Origin: Flavobacterium selenitireducens | GTDB lineage: Bacteria; Bacteroidota; Bacteroidia; Flavobacteriales; Flavobacteriaceae | Length of the DNA stretch: 64,000 nucleotides | NCBI RefSeq assembly: GCF_014748335.1 | Contig: NZ_JAAVIY010000004.1 | Span: 1 to 64,000, forward strand | Direction: 5' to 3' | Part shown: positions 34,051-43,218 of the stretch, in pieces | Layout of the letters: each line of letters begins with the position of its first letter | Numbering within the stretch: position 1 is the first letter of the stretch | Notes under the pieces: model-generated | What the model saw: the letters and a program-made list of their open reading frames with translations, nothing else | Databases searched by the model: none | What the model was told of the DNA's origin: nothing | Position numbers and translations under genes: made by a program

Positions 34051-35538
34051 GTGGAAGCACCAAAATCGTACTTTTTTTCTTCGTTCCTGATCGTACTGCT
34101 GTCAGCGATATTCTTTTTGGGCATAAAAAGAGTGCTTCCCGATAAGATTTTTTCCGACAAGGCCGGGACTACCAAGAACGTCCTGATCGATTCGATGCTG
34201 ATCGATGCGTTCGAGGAAGAGAAAAAGCAAGCCAGTCGCGATTCTGCCGATGGTAGTCAACCCAATGCGCAACCAGGCGAAGGAATGGCCAACCAACCGG
34301 TAGTGTATTATCCGACGGACGGCATACAATTTCCAGAAGAAACCTTCGACAATTACAAAGGCGACCAGTATTTGATCGCGTTCTACGAAAAGTTGTACCA
34401 ACTCGAGACGACCGGCAAAGGCAACGTCCGTATCGCGTATTTTGGCGATTCGATGACGGACGGCGACATGATCGTACAGGATTTCAGGACGAATTTACAG
34501 GAACAGTTTGGTGGACGCGGTGTCGGTTTTGTGCCGATCACGTCGGAATCTGCGGCGTCGCGAAATTCGATCAAACACGAATATTCAGGCAACTGGAAAT
34601 CCCAATCGTACCTGAACGTAAAATGGCCAAAGCGCTCGTTCGGCGTCAACGGCCATGTGTTTTTCGCCAACGATACCTTGCGTACCGAATGGGTAAAATT
34701 CAAGACAGGAAAAGGGAAATTCAACCAGGAACTAGACAATCCGACGGTGTTCTACGGAAGTTCGGGCAATAAAAAAGGCGTGGTTTCCTACACTTCCGGC
34801 AAGGATACGGTCCGAAAGAAAATGGGGACCGCTAACACCTTGAATACGGTTACGCTGGCAAATGGCGCGCTGAAAGGCATCAAGGTCGATTTCCATCACG
34901 CCGATTCGATCCCGATTTACGGCTTTAATTTCGACGACGGAAAAGGCGTCCACGTAGACAATTTCTCCCAACGCGGCAATTCGGGAATCCCGATTTCGAA
35001 ATTCAACCCGACGTTGATGAAAGCCTTCCAGGAAAAACTCGGGTACGACCTGATCGTGTTGCATTACGGAACGAACGTGCTTAATTACGGCACGCTCGAC
35101 TACAAATGGTACGAACGTGCGATGACCAAAACCGTCAACCGCATACACGAGTGCTTTCCCGGAGCCGCCGTGCTGATCGTCTCAACTGCAGACAAATCGA
35201 CGAAATACAACATGGAAATGAAGACCGATTCGGCCGTAGTTCCGTTGACCAAGGCGCAAAAACGATATGCGCTGACCACAAAATCAGGATTCGTCAACCT
35301 ATTTCAGCTCATGGGCGGACGCGAATCTATGGTAAAATGGGTTGAAGAAGAGCCTGCGATGGCCGGAAAGGATTACACCCATCCGAACTTTAAAGGCGCC
35401 AAACGTTTCGCGAGCCTGATATACGGTCAACTCAACCAGGGTTATGCCCAATTCAAGAAACTTCGGGCGAACAGGAAGACGACGTCGGTGTCGGTGGACA
35501 GCCTCAAACGCAAAAGCGATTCACTCGATGCGAATTAG
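34051..35538 (+). CDS. Membrane-anchored SGNH/GDSL hydrolase-fold protein
   Basis: A 495-residue protein with an N-terminal signal anchor (about residues 5-24) and an SGNH fold: catalytic Ser in IAYFGDSMTDGD (near 130), glycine/asparagine blocks in the middle (NGAL, LHYGTNVLNY) and the Asp-His pair in DYTHPNFKG near 441. Such proteins esterify or de-esterify sugars. It begins with GTG (34051), the only codon giving the anchor. The next gene, a paralogue, overlaps it by 11 nt. Together with the MBOAT they likely act on O-acyl groups of surface glycans or peptidoglycan. Exact reaction inferred. Confidence 0.85.
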   Translation: MEAPKSYFFSSFLIVLLSAIFFLGIKRVLPDKIFSDKAGTTKNVLIDSMLIDAFEEEKKQASRDSADGSQPNAQPGEGMANQPVVYYPTDGIQFPEETFDNYKGDQYLIAFYEKLYQLETTGKGNVRIAYFGDSMTDGDMIVQDFRTNLQEQFGGRGVGFVPITSESAASRNSIKHEYSGNWKSQSYLNVKWPKRSFGVNGHVFFANDTLRTEWVKFKTGKGKFNQELDNPTVFYGSSGNKKGVVSYTSGKDTVRKKMGTANTLNTVTLANGALKGIKVDFHHADSIPIYGFNFDDGKGVHVDNFSQRGNSGIPISKFNPTLMKAFQEKLGYDLIVLHYGTNVLNYGTLDYKWYERAMTKTVNRIHECFPGAAVLIVSTADKSTKYNMEMKTDSAVVPLTKAQKRYALTTKSGFVNLFQLMGGRESMVKWVEEEPAMAGKDYTHPNFKGAKRFASLIYGQLNQGYAQFKKLRANRKTTSVSVDSLKRKSDSLDAN

Positions 35539-36949
35539 ATTTATTTTCATATTGTCGCTATTGAGCGCATGGGCGTCGGCACAGGAAAAAGACGCTACTG
35601 CCGTAGTTTCTGATTCCGTCGTCGAACTCGATACGACCGAGGTCGCGATCCCTGACAATCGCTTCCAGAACACGAATGCGATCGCGAATTTTTACAAAAA
35701 ACTGTCGGAACTCGAATCGAGTAAAAATCGCAAAGTTAACATCGTCCAGATTGGGGATTCCCACATCCAGGCCGATCTTTTTTCACATCGGACGCGACTT
35801 GACCTGCAAGCAAAATTCGGCAATGGCGGCCGTGGTTTCGCATTTCCGCATCGCTTGGCTGGGACGAACGGCTCATCCGACTACAAATTTTCATCGAACG
35901 CGAAATGGAGCGGCTGGCGCAACATCAATTCCGTTAATCCCGACTATCCGGTTGGTTTGAGCGGTATTGCGCTGATCACGTCCGCAAGTGATTTTGCGAT
36001 TGAATTCGACGCGAAAGTCTCCGATAACGAGTTTAACCTGATCCGGGTCATCACGCCTCAAAACCGTCCGCTGTTCGACATCGCTACGGCGAAGAAACGC
36101 ATCGAAATGGAATCACAGGTTCCGAAGAAAATTACGCATAAGATCAAAAACGGTGAAGTGTTGGGCTCCATAGCCGACAAATATAACCTTTCGATTTCGG
36201 CTCTCAAAAAAGCCAATGGGTTGAAATCCGACCGCATCTGCGCAGGAAAGACTTTGAAAATTCCGACGAATGAAAAGCAGACCAGGAAAATCTACCGGTC
36301 TGAATTCGTCCCTTTGCAAATGCAGGAAAACGAGGTTTCCCATTTTTACCGTTCGCAAACGCCGCTGGACGAAATTTACCTGATTCCGGCTCAAGGCGCG
36401 TTCGACGTCGCACTCAACGGGATCGTCTTGGAGAACAACCTTCCGGGCGTGATTTACCATTCAATTGGCGTCAACGGTGCGAAATTTTCCGATTTCAACA
36501 AATATCCGTCGTTCTTTTCCGAATTGAAAGCATTGAATCCGGATTTGATAATCCTGTCGTTGGGCACAAACGAGTCGTTCGACAAAATGAGTGGGGACGC
36601 TTACGTTTCGCAGATGGATCAGTTTATCGCAAGCGTCAGAAAGGAAAATCCGGAAGCGGAAATTTTGGTGCTCACGCCTCCGCCATCGCTGTTCCGACGC
36701 CGTTATCCGAACACATTCGCCGCAGACTACGCCCAACGGATTCTCGACGGGGCCGATAAGAAAAACTACGCCGCCTGGGATTTGTATTCCCAACTCGGCG
36801 GTTTGTACGGCGTGGGTCGAAATGCCAAAAAAGGGATCATTGGCGGCGACCGCGTGCACTACACACACGAAGGTTACGCCAAAATGGGAACGTTGTTATC
36901 CGAAGCGATTTTGAAAGCATATCAAGACTTTAAGGCAGCAGGCAAATGA
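35528..36949 (+). CDS. SGNH hydrolase with internal LysM domain
   Basis: A 473-residue exported protein (signal peptide ends ASAQ). It is a paralogue of the preceding gene: KLSELESSKNRKVNIVQIGDSH parallels KLYQLETTGKGNVRIAYFGDSM, and both share a LQxxFG motif. The GDS Ser is near residue 75 and the DRVHYTHEGY His motif near 440. Between them, residues about 198-245, sits a LysM-like domain (HKIKNGEVLGSIADKYNLS followed by SALKKANGLKSDRICAGKTL). LysM binds peptidoglycan or chitin glycans, so the enzyme is likely targeted to the wall. It overlaps the MBOAT start by 4 nt (ATGA). The LysM nested in the SGNH fold is unusual. Confidence 0.88.
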   Translation: MRIRFIFILSLLSAWASAQEKDATAVVSDSVVELDTTEVAIPDNRFQNTNAIANFYKKLSELESSKNRKVNIVQIGDSHIQADLFSHRTRLDLQAKFGNGGRGFAFPHRLAGTNGSSDYKFSSNAKWSGWRNINSVNPDYPVGLSGIALITSASDFAIEFDAKVSDNEFNLIRVITPQNRPLFDIATAKKRIEMESQVPKKITHKIKNGEVLGSIADKYNLSISALKKANGLKSDRICAGKTLKIPTNEKQTRKIYRSEFVPLQMQENEVSHFYRSQTPLDEIYLIPAQGAFDVALNGIVLENNLPGVIYHSIGVNGAKFSDFNKYPSFFSELKALNPDLIILSLGTNESFDKMSGDAYVSQMDQFIASVRKENPEAEILVLTPPPSLFRRRYPNTFAADYAQRILDGADKKNYAAWDLYSQLGGLYGVGRNAKKGIIGGDRVHYTHEGYAKMGTLLSEAILKAYQDFKAAGK

Positions 36950-38442
36950 TGGAATTGCACGATATTCAAGCCTGGTTCCTGGCGAATTACGAAAGTTGGT
37001 TCATTTTTGACAAAAAAGAGCCGATCTTGTTCAACACGCCTTTGTTCCTGGGCATGTTCCTGATTTTTTACCCGATTTACATCTTCACGCTCAAATCGAA
37101 GACGCACGCGATGCGCAACCTTTACGTGTTCGCGTTTTCGTTGTTCTTCTACTACAAATCGAGTGGAATCTATTTTTGCCTTTTGCTGATATCCGGCGTG
37201 ACCGATTACAATCTGGCCAAGTTGCTGCACAACGAAAAAGAGCAGGCGTACCGCAAGTTTTATCTCGTTTTGTCAGTAATCTTGAATTTGTGCTTCCTCG
37301 GCTATTTTAAGTATACCAACTTCCTGATTGACAATTACAACGGGATTTTCAGCGGCAACATAGCGTTCCACGACATCATTTTACCTGTCGGGATTTCGTT
37401 TTATACGTTCCAGTCGATGAGCTACATCATCGATATCTACAGACGCGAACTCCAGCCGACGAAGAACATTCTCGACTATATGTTTTTCGTGTCGTTTTTC
37501 CCTCAATTGGTGGCCGGCCCGATCGTCCGCGCAAGCGAATTCCTGCCGCAGATTTACAAAAAGATCACGCTCACGCGGGAAGAGGTCAATTATGCATTGT
37601 TCCTGATCATAGGCGGATTGCTCAAGAAAACCGTGATTTCCGACTATATTTCGATCAATTTCGTCGATCGCGTCTTTGACCAACCGAATTTGTACACGCC
37701 GTTTGAAAACCTCATGGCGTCTTACGGTTATACGATACAGATCTATTGCGATTTTTCGGGTTATTCGGATATGGCCATCGGGATTGCGATGCTTATGGGT
37801 TTCCGACTTTCGACGAACTTCCGTACGCCTTACAAATCGGCATCGGTAACGGAATTCTGGCGCCGCTGGCATATTTCGCTCTCCACATGGCTGCGCGACT
37901 ACCTCTACATTTCGCTCGGCGGAAACCGAAAAGGCAAATTCCGCACTTACGTCAACCTTTTCCTGACGATGCTGCTCGGCGGACTCTGGCATGGCGCTTC
38001 GTGGAAATTCGTGATGTGGGGCTGTTTGCACGGATTGGCGCTCGTCGTAGAACGTCTGTTCAAGGGAAAGCTCAACTTACCGAAGAACCTTTTCGTCAAG
38101 TCGATCCAAATTATCCTGACGTTCCATTTCGTGGTTTTTTGCTGGATTTTCTTCCGCGCCAAAGATTTTACGACGGCGTTCGAGGTCATCCGGAATATTG
38201 GCCTGATCGATTTCAAACCGGCTGAATGGCTGACGATCCTGTCCGGTTACCGAAATGTTTTCATCGTGATGGCGATTGGTTACCTGTGGCATTTCCTCCC
38301 GGCGAAATGGATCGATTTCCTGAAATCGGCTTTCGACAAAATGCCGATACCGGCAAAAGCACTTACGCTGGCCCTGACGTATTGGGTCGTTTACGCAACG
38401 GCGACTAGCGGACCGCAACCGTTTATTTATTTCCAGTTCTGA
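36946..38442 (+). CDS. MBOAT family O-acyltransferase (AlgI/DltB-like)
   Basis: A 498-residue polytopic membrane acyltransferase. Family marks: FFYYKSSGIYFCLLLIS, LPVGISFYTFQSMSYIIDIY, FPQLVAGPIVRASEFLPQI, FWRRWHISLSTWLRDYLYI, and catalytic His349 in GGLWHGASWKF. AlgI and DltB move acyl groups across the membrane for alginate or teichoic-acid modification; PatA does so for peptidoglycan. Here it follows two SGNH genes, the layout of O-acetylation systems in which MBOAT exports acetyl and an SGNH enzyme transfers it. Substrate likely a surface polysaccharide or peptidoglycan. Overlaps the preceding gene by 4 nt. Confidence 0.93.
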   Translation: MMELHDIQAWFLANYESWFIFDKKEPILFNTPLFLGMFLIFYPIYIFTLKSKTHAMRNLYVFAFSLFFYYKSSGIYFCLLLISGVTDYNLAKLLHNEKEQAYRKFYLVLSVILNLCFLGYFKYTNFLIDNYNGIFSGNIAFHDIILPVGISFYTFQSMSYIIDIYRRELQPTKNILDYMFFVSFFPQLVAGPIVRASEFLPQIYKKITLTREEVNYALFLIIGGLLKKTVISDYISINFVDRVFDQPNLYTPFENLMASYGYTIQIYCDFSGYSDMAIGIAMLMGFRLSTNFRTPYKSASVTEFWRRWHISLSTWLRDYLYISLGGNRKGKFRTYVNLFLTMLLGGLWHGASWKFVMWGCLHGLALVVERLFKGKLNLPKNLFVKSIQIILTFHFVVFCWIFFRAKDFTTAFEVIRNIGLIDFKPAEWLTILSGYRNVFIVMAIGYLWHFLPAKWIDFLKSAFDKMPIPAKALTLALTYWVVYATATSGPQPFIYFQF

Positions 38443-38600
38443 TCGATTCTGATCGCAATTTACACCAGGACTTCGGCGCCTCGGCACTTGGGTATTTCAG
38501 TGATCCGAAATCAAAAACTTTTCTTAAAACCGCACCGCGGCCATACTTTTCGCGTTGTCCCGCCCGTTGTCTTATCAGGATTAACCTAAAACAACACACA

Positions 38601-39062
38601 ATGAGAAAAGGAATTTTTTGGATGCTTGCGGCCACTGCCACATTCGCAAGTTGCTCGGACGACGACAACGGAAACAACAACAATGGGAACATTACCGAAC
38701 AGGAACTCGAAAACACCGTAAAGAACGGAACTTGGCGCGTGACGAATTTCCAGGATAACGGAATCGACAAAACCGCTGACTTTACCGGCTACAATTTTAC
38801 CTTCAACGACGACAATACCGTGACCGCCTCCAACGGCACGAATTCGTACAGCGGCGTTTGGACGGTAGATGCCGACGACAGCGACGACGACAACAACCCA
38901 AACAACAATCCGGATTTCAACCTGACCTTCGGGGCGCCGGCGACGTTTGCCGAATTGTCTGAAGACTGGGATCCGATCGAGCGCACCGGGAACAAGATCC
39001 GTCTTCAGGACGACGATGACGACGGAACCGATTACCTTACGTTTGAACGCAATACCAATTGA
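38601..39062 (+). CDS. Acidic lipoprotein, lipocalin-like domain
   Basis: A 153-residue lipoprotein: lipobox FASC, a low-complexity DDDNGNNNNGN linker, then a NGTWRVTNFQDNG domain (GTW pattern of small lipocalin-like proteins) with DDNTVTASNGT and an acidic DDSDDDNNPNN segment, ending LQDDDDDGTDYLTFERN. Very acidic overall. It is likely surface-exposed or periplasmic. Preceded by 158 nt with no clear promoter and followed by a terminator. Function unknown. Confidence 0.8.
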   Translation: MRKGIFWMLAATATFASCSDDDNGNNNNGNITEQELENTVKNGTWRVTNFQDNGIDKTADFTGYNFTFNDDNTVTASNGTNSYSGVWTVDADDSDDDNNPNNNPDFNLTFGAPATFAELSEDWDPIERTGNKIRLQDDDDDGTDYLTFERNTN

Positions 39063-39083
39063 TTTTGGGATCTCTCTGAACGA

Positions 39084-39113
39084 AAAACCAGTCTTTGAAA
39101 GGCTGGTTTTTTA
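39084..39113 (+). terminator. Intrinsic terminator of acidic lipoprotein gene
   Basis: AAAACCAGTC pairs with GGCTGGTTTT (one G-U) around a 7-nt loop, followed by TTATTTT, 22 nt after the stop. Confidence 0.85.
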
Positions 39114-39183
39114 TTTTACCGAATTTATAATCAGAGCGGTGGAACCAAATTAACAGTTAATTCTTATAATTTTCTTAATCGGT

Positions 39184-39214
39184 TTTGACCCGCGGCCTCA
39201 AAGTCGGATATTTG
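39184..39214 (+). promoter_or_regulatory. Promoter of predicted ~55-nt RNA
   Basis: TTTG at 39184-39187, then 19 nt, then GATATTTG at 39207-39214 (one mismatch to TAnnTTTG). The spacing is the Bacteroidota norm. Confidence 0.5.
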
Positions 39215-39218
39215 GATC

Positions 39219-39274
39219 AGTTAGTTAAGTAAATTTCAAAATCAGGAGGCCTTTCGGAAACGGAGGGCTTTTTT
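39219..39274 (+). ncRNA. Predicted short RNA with own promoter and terminator
   Basis: Starts just after a well-spaced promoter and ends in a hairpin (AGGCCTTTC, GGAAAC loop, GGAGGGCTT; nine pairs, three G-U) followed by T's, about 55 nt in all. It lies between the acidic lipoprotein terminator and the 3' end of the convergent receptor gene, which stops at 39337. Could be a stand-alone sRNA or an extra terminator for the lipoprotein operon. Confidence 0.4.
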
Positions 39275-39336
39275 AGTTAAATGAGTTCACTAGCCGAGTA
39301 CTATTCGCCGGATGATCCAAATGACAAACTCCGCTT

Positions 39337-41637
39337 TTAGAACATTACCTTCAAACTTAAATTCACGGTTCGGCCCAACGCATAAGTATTGACGCGCTCA
39401 ATTGAATTCTCATCGTTGAGGCGGTAATAGCGATTGATCACGTTGCGGTTGTCGAGCAAGTTCATGACAGAAAAACCGGCGGCCATGCTCGATTTTCCGA
39501 TTCTAATTTGGTAAGAACACGAGACGTTCGACTGGAAGTAGTCGTCAAGATTGGAACTGTTCGGGTCTGCATAAGCGATTTGCCCGAAATTCGGAATGGT
39601 CTGCCCCGCCAACGGTTGGGTTTGCGGCTTTCCCGTGTACCAACGTCCGCCAACGGAAGCCTTAAATCGCTTGGCTTCGTAGCTCAAAGCACCGGTAAGC
39701 GCGTGCACGATCTCGAAATTGTTGGCAAAGTTCGGAGGCGTAAATCCATCGAAAGTATATTCGTTGCGATTAAAGCTGTAGGCGATCCAAGTGCGGAAAT
39801 GCGCTGCGAACGTTTTCTGTACAAGTGCCTCGAATCCCCAGATTTTGTAATCGCCGTTGATGCGCATGAACTCGAGCTGGTTCTGGAACGATTGGCTTGC
39901 ACTCGGGATCCCGTCGACATTTTTGTAAAACAAATCCACGTTCAGCAGCCAGTTTTCGCATTCATAAACTGCGCCCAAAGACGATTGGAAACTGCGCTGG
40001 ATCGGAACATCATCATCGTCCGAAGCTACCCAACGCCGCTTTTCCAAGCCAAGAAAATCCTGTTGGAGGTCGATGATCTGTGAAGCGGTCTGGCTTTTGA
40101 ATTCCGCAAGTGCCTCAATCCTAAATGCGTCCGTGATACGATAGTACGATCGCAATCGCGGCTCAAGACGGAATTTCCCGAAACGGTCGTAATAGTTGAA
40201 CCGCAAACCCGGCGTAAGTGAGAAGTTGCCGTCTGCGCTTCGGTAGTCCAGTTGGGTCGATAGCCCATGGTTGCGCAATACGGTTTTGGTGCGGCGGCCA
40301 TACTCGGGTTCGTTCACAAGATCCGTATTTAAAATCCCGGTTTCATTGTATTGATAAGCATTTTCAAACGTCAGGTTGTCCGAAATTCGAAAGACGTGGC
40401 GTATCCCCAAACCCGTGTCCAGCACCTCGTTTTCCTGGTCGACTTGCTGGTTGTTTTCGACCGACCTGTTGGTCGCGCTCAAATCGTAATTAGAAAAATA
40501 GGCGGTTGCCGTAGTAATATTCCTGTGATTCCAACGCGTCGTCCATTCCAGCGATGACCCTAAGTTGCGCTGGTCAAGCCGACTTTTCCTCGATTGTGCC
40601 TCAAGCGAATCGAATTTGGTTTGTGTGATGTCCAATCCGTTGAAGATTCCGATCCCGGCTATCGAAAAACGGCTTTTTTTACCGACTGCCTGGACGTATT
40701 GGACGGAGAAATCGTAAAAATGGAAATCGCTGTCGACTGCATAATCGATATTTTCAAATCGCTCAAGATCAGTGACCTTGGTGTTCTGGAAAATGCGATC
40801 GGAATAGGAGCGGTAAGTAGGAGAGTCCGTCCAATCGGTAAGCGAGCGCCGTGCCGAGACGCTGAGGCCGGCCGTTTTCCCGATCCTGAACTGGGCAAAT
40901 GCCTCGGCGCTGATCATGTTGGCCGCCAATCCGATCCTTGTCGAATCAACCGCTCTTGTGGCGATGCTGACCGTGCTCGAAACACCTTCCCCGAAAACCG
41001 AAGGCGTACCGTTCTTGTACACGTCGATACGTTGGGGCAGTTGTGGGCTGAACGCCGAAACGAGCCCAAAGAAATGACCCGTCTGGAACATTCTTATGCC
41101 GTTCCACAAAAACAGGTTTTGGTCGTGCGTCCCGCCGCGAACGTTGATGTTCGAGATGGTTTCGTCCACGCTCAGGATCCCCGGAATCTGCTGCATGGTC
41201 TGCAATACGTCCGCCTCGATAAGGCCGGGGAGCAGGCCGAAATTCTGGGGCGAAATGCGAAGCGAAGCATCGGAGTTCTTGGTGATGCCTTTCGCGAGAT
41301 AGTGATGCACCACGACTTCCTTGAGTTGCCCGGTCAAAGTGTCCGACAGGGTTTGGGCGTCAGCATCCGGTTTTGTCACCACGATGCGCGAACTTCCTGA
41401 AAATGCAAAAGCCAGCCCGGTGAGCTGACTGATATGATCGAGTTTTTGTTGAAGCGATCCATCTGGCGGAGGCGTGATCTCGAAACGCTCCACATCGGAA
41501 TCCAAAAACGCAAAACGCACTTCATGTTGTTGTTCGAGACGCTGTAACACGGCGCGTAACGGCTCAGGCTTTGCCGTTTGGGCAAAAAGTCCGAAAGAAA
41601 AAAACAGCAGGAAAAGCGCGGTAAAAATTTTATTCAT
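39337..41637 (-). CDS. FecA-like TonB-dependent receptor with STN domain
   Basis: A 766-residue outer-membrane receptor. Signal peptide ends at about 19 (GLFAQ). An STN signalling domain follows (LRAVLQRLEQQHEVRFAFLD, DGSLQQKLDHISQL), then a plug with IPGILSVDETISNINVRGGT, the FLWNGIRMFQ loop, and a 22-strand-like barrel ending TYALGRTVNLSLKVMF. Third gene of a sigma-FecR-receptor operon; its start overlaps the FecR stop by 8 nt. Expected to sense and import a ligand and signal to FecR through STN. No SusD-like gene, so not a classical glycan locus. Substrate unknown. Confidence 0.93.
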   Translation of the reverse strand: MNKIFTALFLLFFSFGLFAQTAKPEPLRAVLQRLEQQHEVRFAFLDSDVERFEITPPPDGSLQQKLDHISQLTGLAFAFSGSSRIVVTKPDADAQTLSDTLTGQLKEVVVHHYLAKGITKNSDASLRISPQNFGLLPGLIEADVLQTMQQIPGILSVDETISNINVRGGTHDQNLFLWNGIRMFQTGHFFGLVSAFSPQLPQRIDVYKNGTPSVFGEGVSSTVSIATRAVDSTRIGLAANMISAEAFAQFRIGKTAGLSVSARRSLTDWTDSPTYRSYSDRIFQNTKVTDLERFENIDYAVDSDFHFYDFSVQYVQAVGKKSRFSIAGIGIFNGLDITQTKFDSLEAQSRKSRLDQRNLGSSLEWTTRWNHRNITTATAYFSNYDLSATNRSVENNQQVDQENEVLDTGLGIRHVFRISDNLTFENAYQYNETGILNTDLVNEPEYGRRTKTVLRNHGLSTQLDYRSADGNFSLTPGLRFNYYDRFGKFRLEPRLRSYYRITDAFRIEALAEFKSQTASQIIDLQQDFLGLEKRRWVASDDDDVPIQRSFQSSLGAVYECENWLLNVDLFYKNVDGIPSASQSFQNQLEFMRINGDYKIWGFEALVQKTFAAHFRTWIAYSFNRNEYTFDGFTPPNFANNFEIVHALTGALSYEAKRFKASVGGRWYTGKPQTQPLAGQTIPNFGQIAYADPNSSNLDDYFQSNVSCSYQIRIGKSSMAAGFSVMNLLDNRNVINRYYRLNDENSIERVNTYALGRTVNLSLKVMF

Positions 41638-42556
41638 AGGCAGATAAAATCACCACGTCATTGCTGGTCGTGGCGTTGAGTTTATACAGTGTGCAAATCG
41701 TTGCCATCGTCTCTTGGAAGTCGGTTCCTGAAAATGTCGCGCTAACCGTTTTGTCGATTTTGGTTTTGAGCTCGATTCTGACGTCGAAGCGGCGCTCCAT
41801 TTCGGCTATGACCTCCTCGAGCGGAGCGGACGTAAACTGCATTTCTCCCTGAGTCCATGCCGGTTGGGTGTTGTCCAGGACGGGAACGCCTTTCGGATTT
41901 CCATCGTCAAACACGACCCAGGTTCCCGGAGTAAGCAACGTTTTGTGGTTTCCAACCGTCACGTTGACCTTTCCTTCGTAACACTCCACTTCCAGTCGCG
42001 ATCCTCTCGCTTTTACGTTGAATTGCGTCCCAACGACGGTGACTTTGCCCAAATCGGTGTTGACCTCGAACGTTTTGCCCTTGGCGACCTTAAAATAAGC
42101 TTCTCCTTTTAGCGCCAGCTCCCGCTTTTGGTTCCAGGCAGATTCGTCAAACGTAATTTCCGAACCTGAATTGAGTTCCACATGTGATGCATCGGGCAAC
42201 ACTAACGAGGCCGTTTTCCCGAACGCCGTATGCTCGGTCGTCATCGGATTTGGCTTTAAAATAAAAAACAAACCGGCTGAGAGAATCAAAACCGCTGCTG
42301 CGCGAAACAGGTTCGAGCGATAGAACGGGATCACTTTTGGTATTTTCGGACGCGGTTTGCCCGCCATTACCCGCGCCAGCATCTTATCCTGATCGAAAGC
42401 TTCGGTACGAAAATCCCGACTAGCATTGGCAATCCATTCATAAGTCTCAAATTCAGGAGCGTTGCGAAACGCCTTGAGTTCGTCATCGTTCATTTCGCCG
42501 GCCATCCATTTGGCAAGATCGTATTTTTCGTCTGTTTCCATATCGTCCATTTTCAT
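41630..42556 (-). CDS. FecR-type anti-sigma factor
   Basis: A 308-residue inner-membrane protein. Residues 1-88 form a cytoplasmic anti-sigma region (MAGEMNDDELKAFRN), 89-107 the single membrane helix (LFRAAAVLILSAGLFFIL), then FecR (TEHTAFGKTASLVLPDASHV, LNSGSEITFD, VTVVGTQFNVKARG) and a DUF4974 C-terminal domain (VIAEMERRFDVRI). It relays the receptor signal to the sigma factor. Overlaps sigma gene by 4 nt and the receptor gene by 8 nt, so all three are translationally coupled. Confidence 0.93.
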   Translation of the reverse strand: MKMDDMETDEKYDLAKWMAGEMNDDELKAFRNAPEFETYEWIANASRDFRTEAFDQDKMLARVMAGKPRPKIPKVIPFYRSNLFRAAAVLILSAGLFFILKPNPMTTEHTAFGKTASLVLPDASHVELNSGSEITFDESAWNQKRELALKGEAYFKVAKGKTFEVNTDLGKVTVVGTQFNVKARGSRLEVECYEGKVNVTVGNHKTLLTPGTWVVFDDGNPKGVPVLDNTQPAWTQGEMQFTSAPLEEVIAEMERRFDVRIELKTKIDKTVSATFSGTDFQETMATICTLYKLNATTSNDVVILSAYE

Positions 42557-43077
42557 ATTCTCCCAATTTCGCGTCTCAAGGAAACCAGTGCCCCACTGAT
42601 GCGCTTTTCTACCGCCTTGACTGAAATTTCAAGTAGTTCGGCGATCTCGTGATATTTTTTTCCGTCGATGCGGTTCATCAAAAAAGCAGTGCGTTGGGCG
42701 TCGCTCAAATTCCCTATGGCGTGATGTAAACGCGTCCGGAATTCTTCCTCTTCATACACGAATTCAGGACTTTCGGTCGTGACTGCACTCGCCGTCGTGT
42801 TCTGCGCATAAGCCAACACCACTTTTTTATGCGCAATTTTATTCAAGGCTGCGTTATTGGCGACCGTGTAGAGGTAGGATTTCGCTTTTTCCTCGGGGAC
42901 GTCGGCACAATTTTCCCAAAGTTTGGCGAACGCGTCCTGGGTCAGGTCGTTCGCTTTTTCGGAATCCCCGAACTTGTACACGAGATAATTGCGCAACGAA
43001 CGGGCTTGTTGTGTAAAGATCCGTGAAAAGAGACCTTCTTCACAGACGCCTCCCATCGTACAATTTTCCATACGCAT
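42553..43077 (-). CDS. ECF sigma factor (FecI-type)
   Basis: A 174-residue RNA polymerase sigma-70 ECF factor. Region 2 (FTQQARSLRNYLVYKFGDSE, ANDLTQDAFAKLWEN) lies at about 20-80, region 4 (QRTAFLMNRIDGKKYHEIAE followed by LLEISVKAVEKRI) at about 110-170. I start at the ATG at 43077; a TTG four codons earlier is less likely. It is the first gene of the operon with FecR and the receptor. In Bacteroidota the sigma factor is usually held inactive by its FecR until the receptor binds ligand. Divergent from a LamG lipoprotein gene 142 nt away. Confidence 0.93.
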   Translation of the reverse strand: MRMENCTMGGVCEEGLFSRIFTQQARSLRNYLVYKFGDSEKANDLTQDAFAKLWENCADVPEEKAKSYLYTVANNAALNKIAHKKVVLAYAQNTTASAVTTESPEFVYEEEEFRTRLHHAIGNLSDAQRTAFLMNRIDGKKYHEIAELLEISVKAVEKRISGALVSLRREIGRI

Positions 43078-43218
43078 TAGAAATTTCAAGGGTAAAACAG
43101 ATGAAAATGGAATTACCCTACCTTTAGACAGAAACTTTTCGGCGCACTAAATTTAAGCGATTTAAAGTAGGGTTTTTAGCAAGACGGCTGTTTTTACGCT
43201 AACCAAGTAAAAAATGAC

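Noticed and set aside
39337..43077. Polysaccharide utilisation locus (SusC/SusD)
   Set aside because: No SusD-like or glycoside hydrolase gene; this is a FecI/FecR/receptor operon without sugar-uptake partners.
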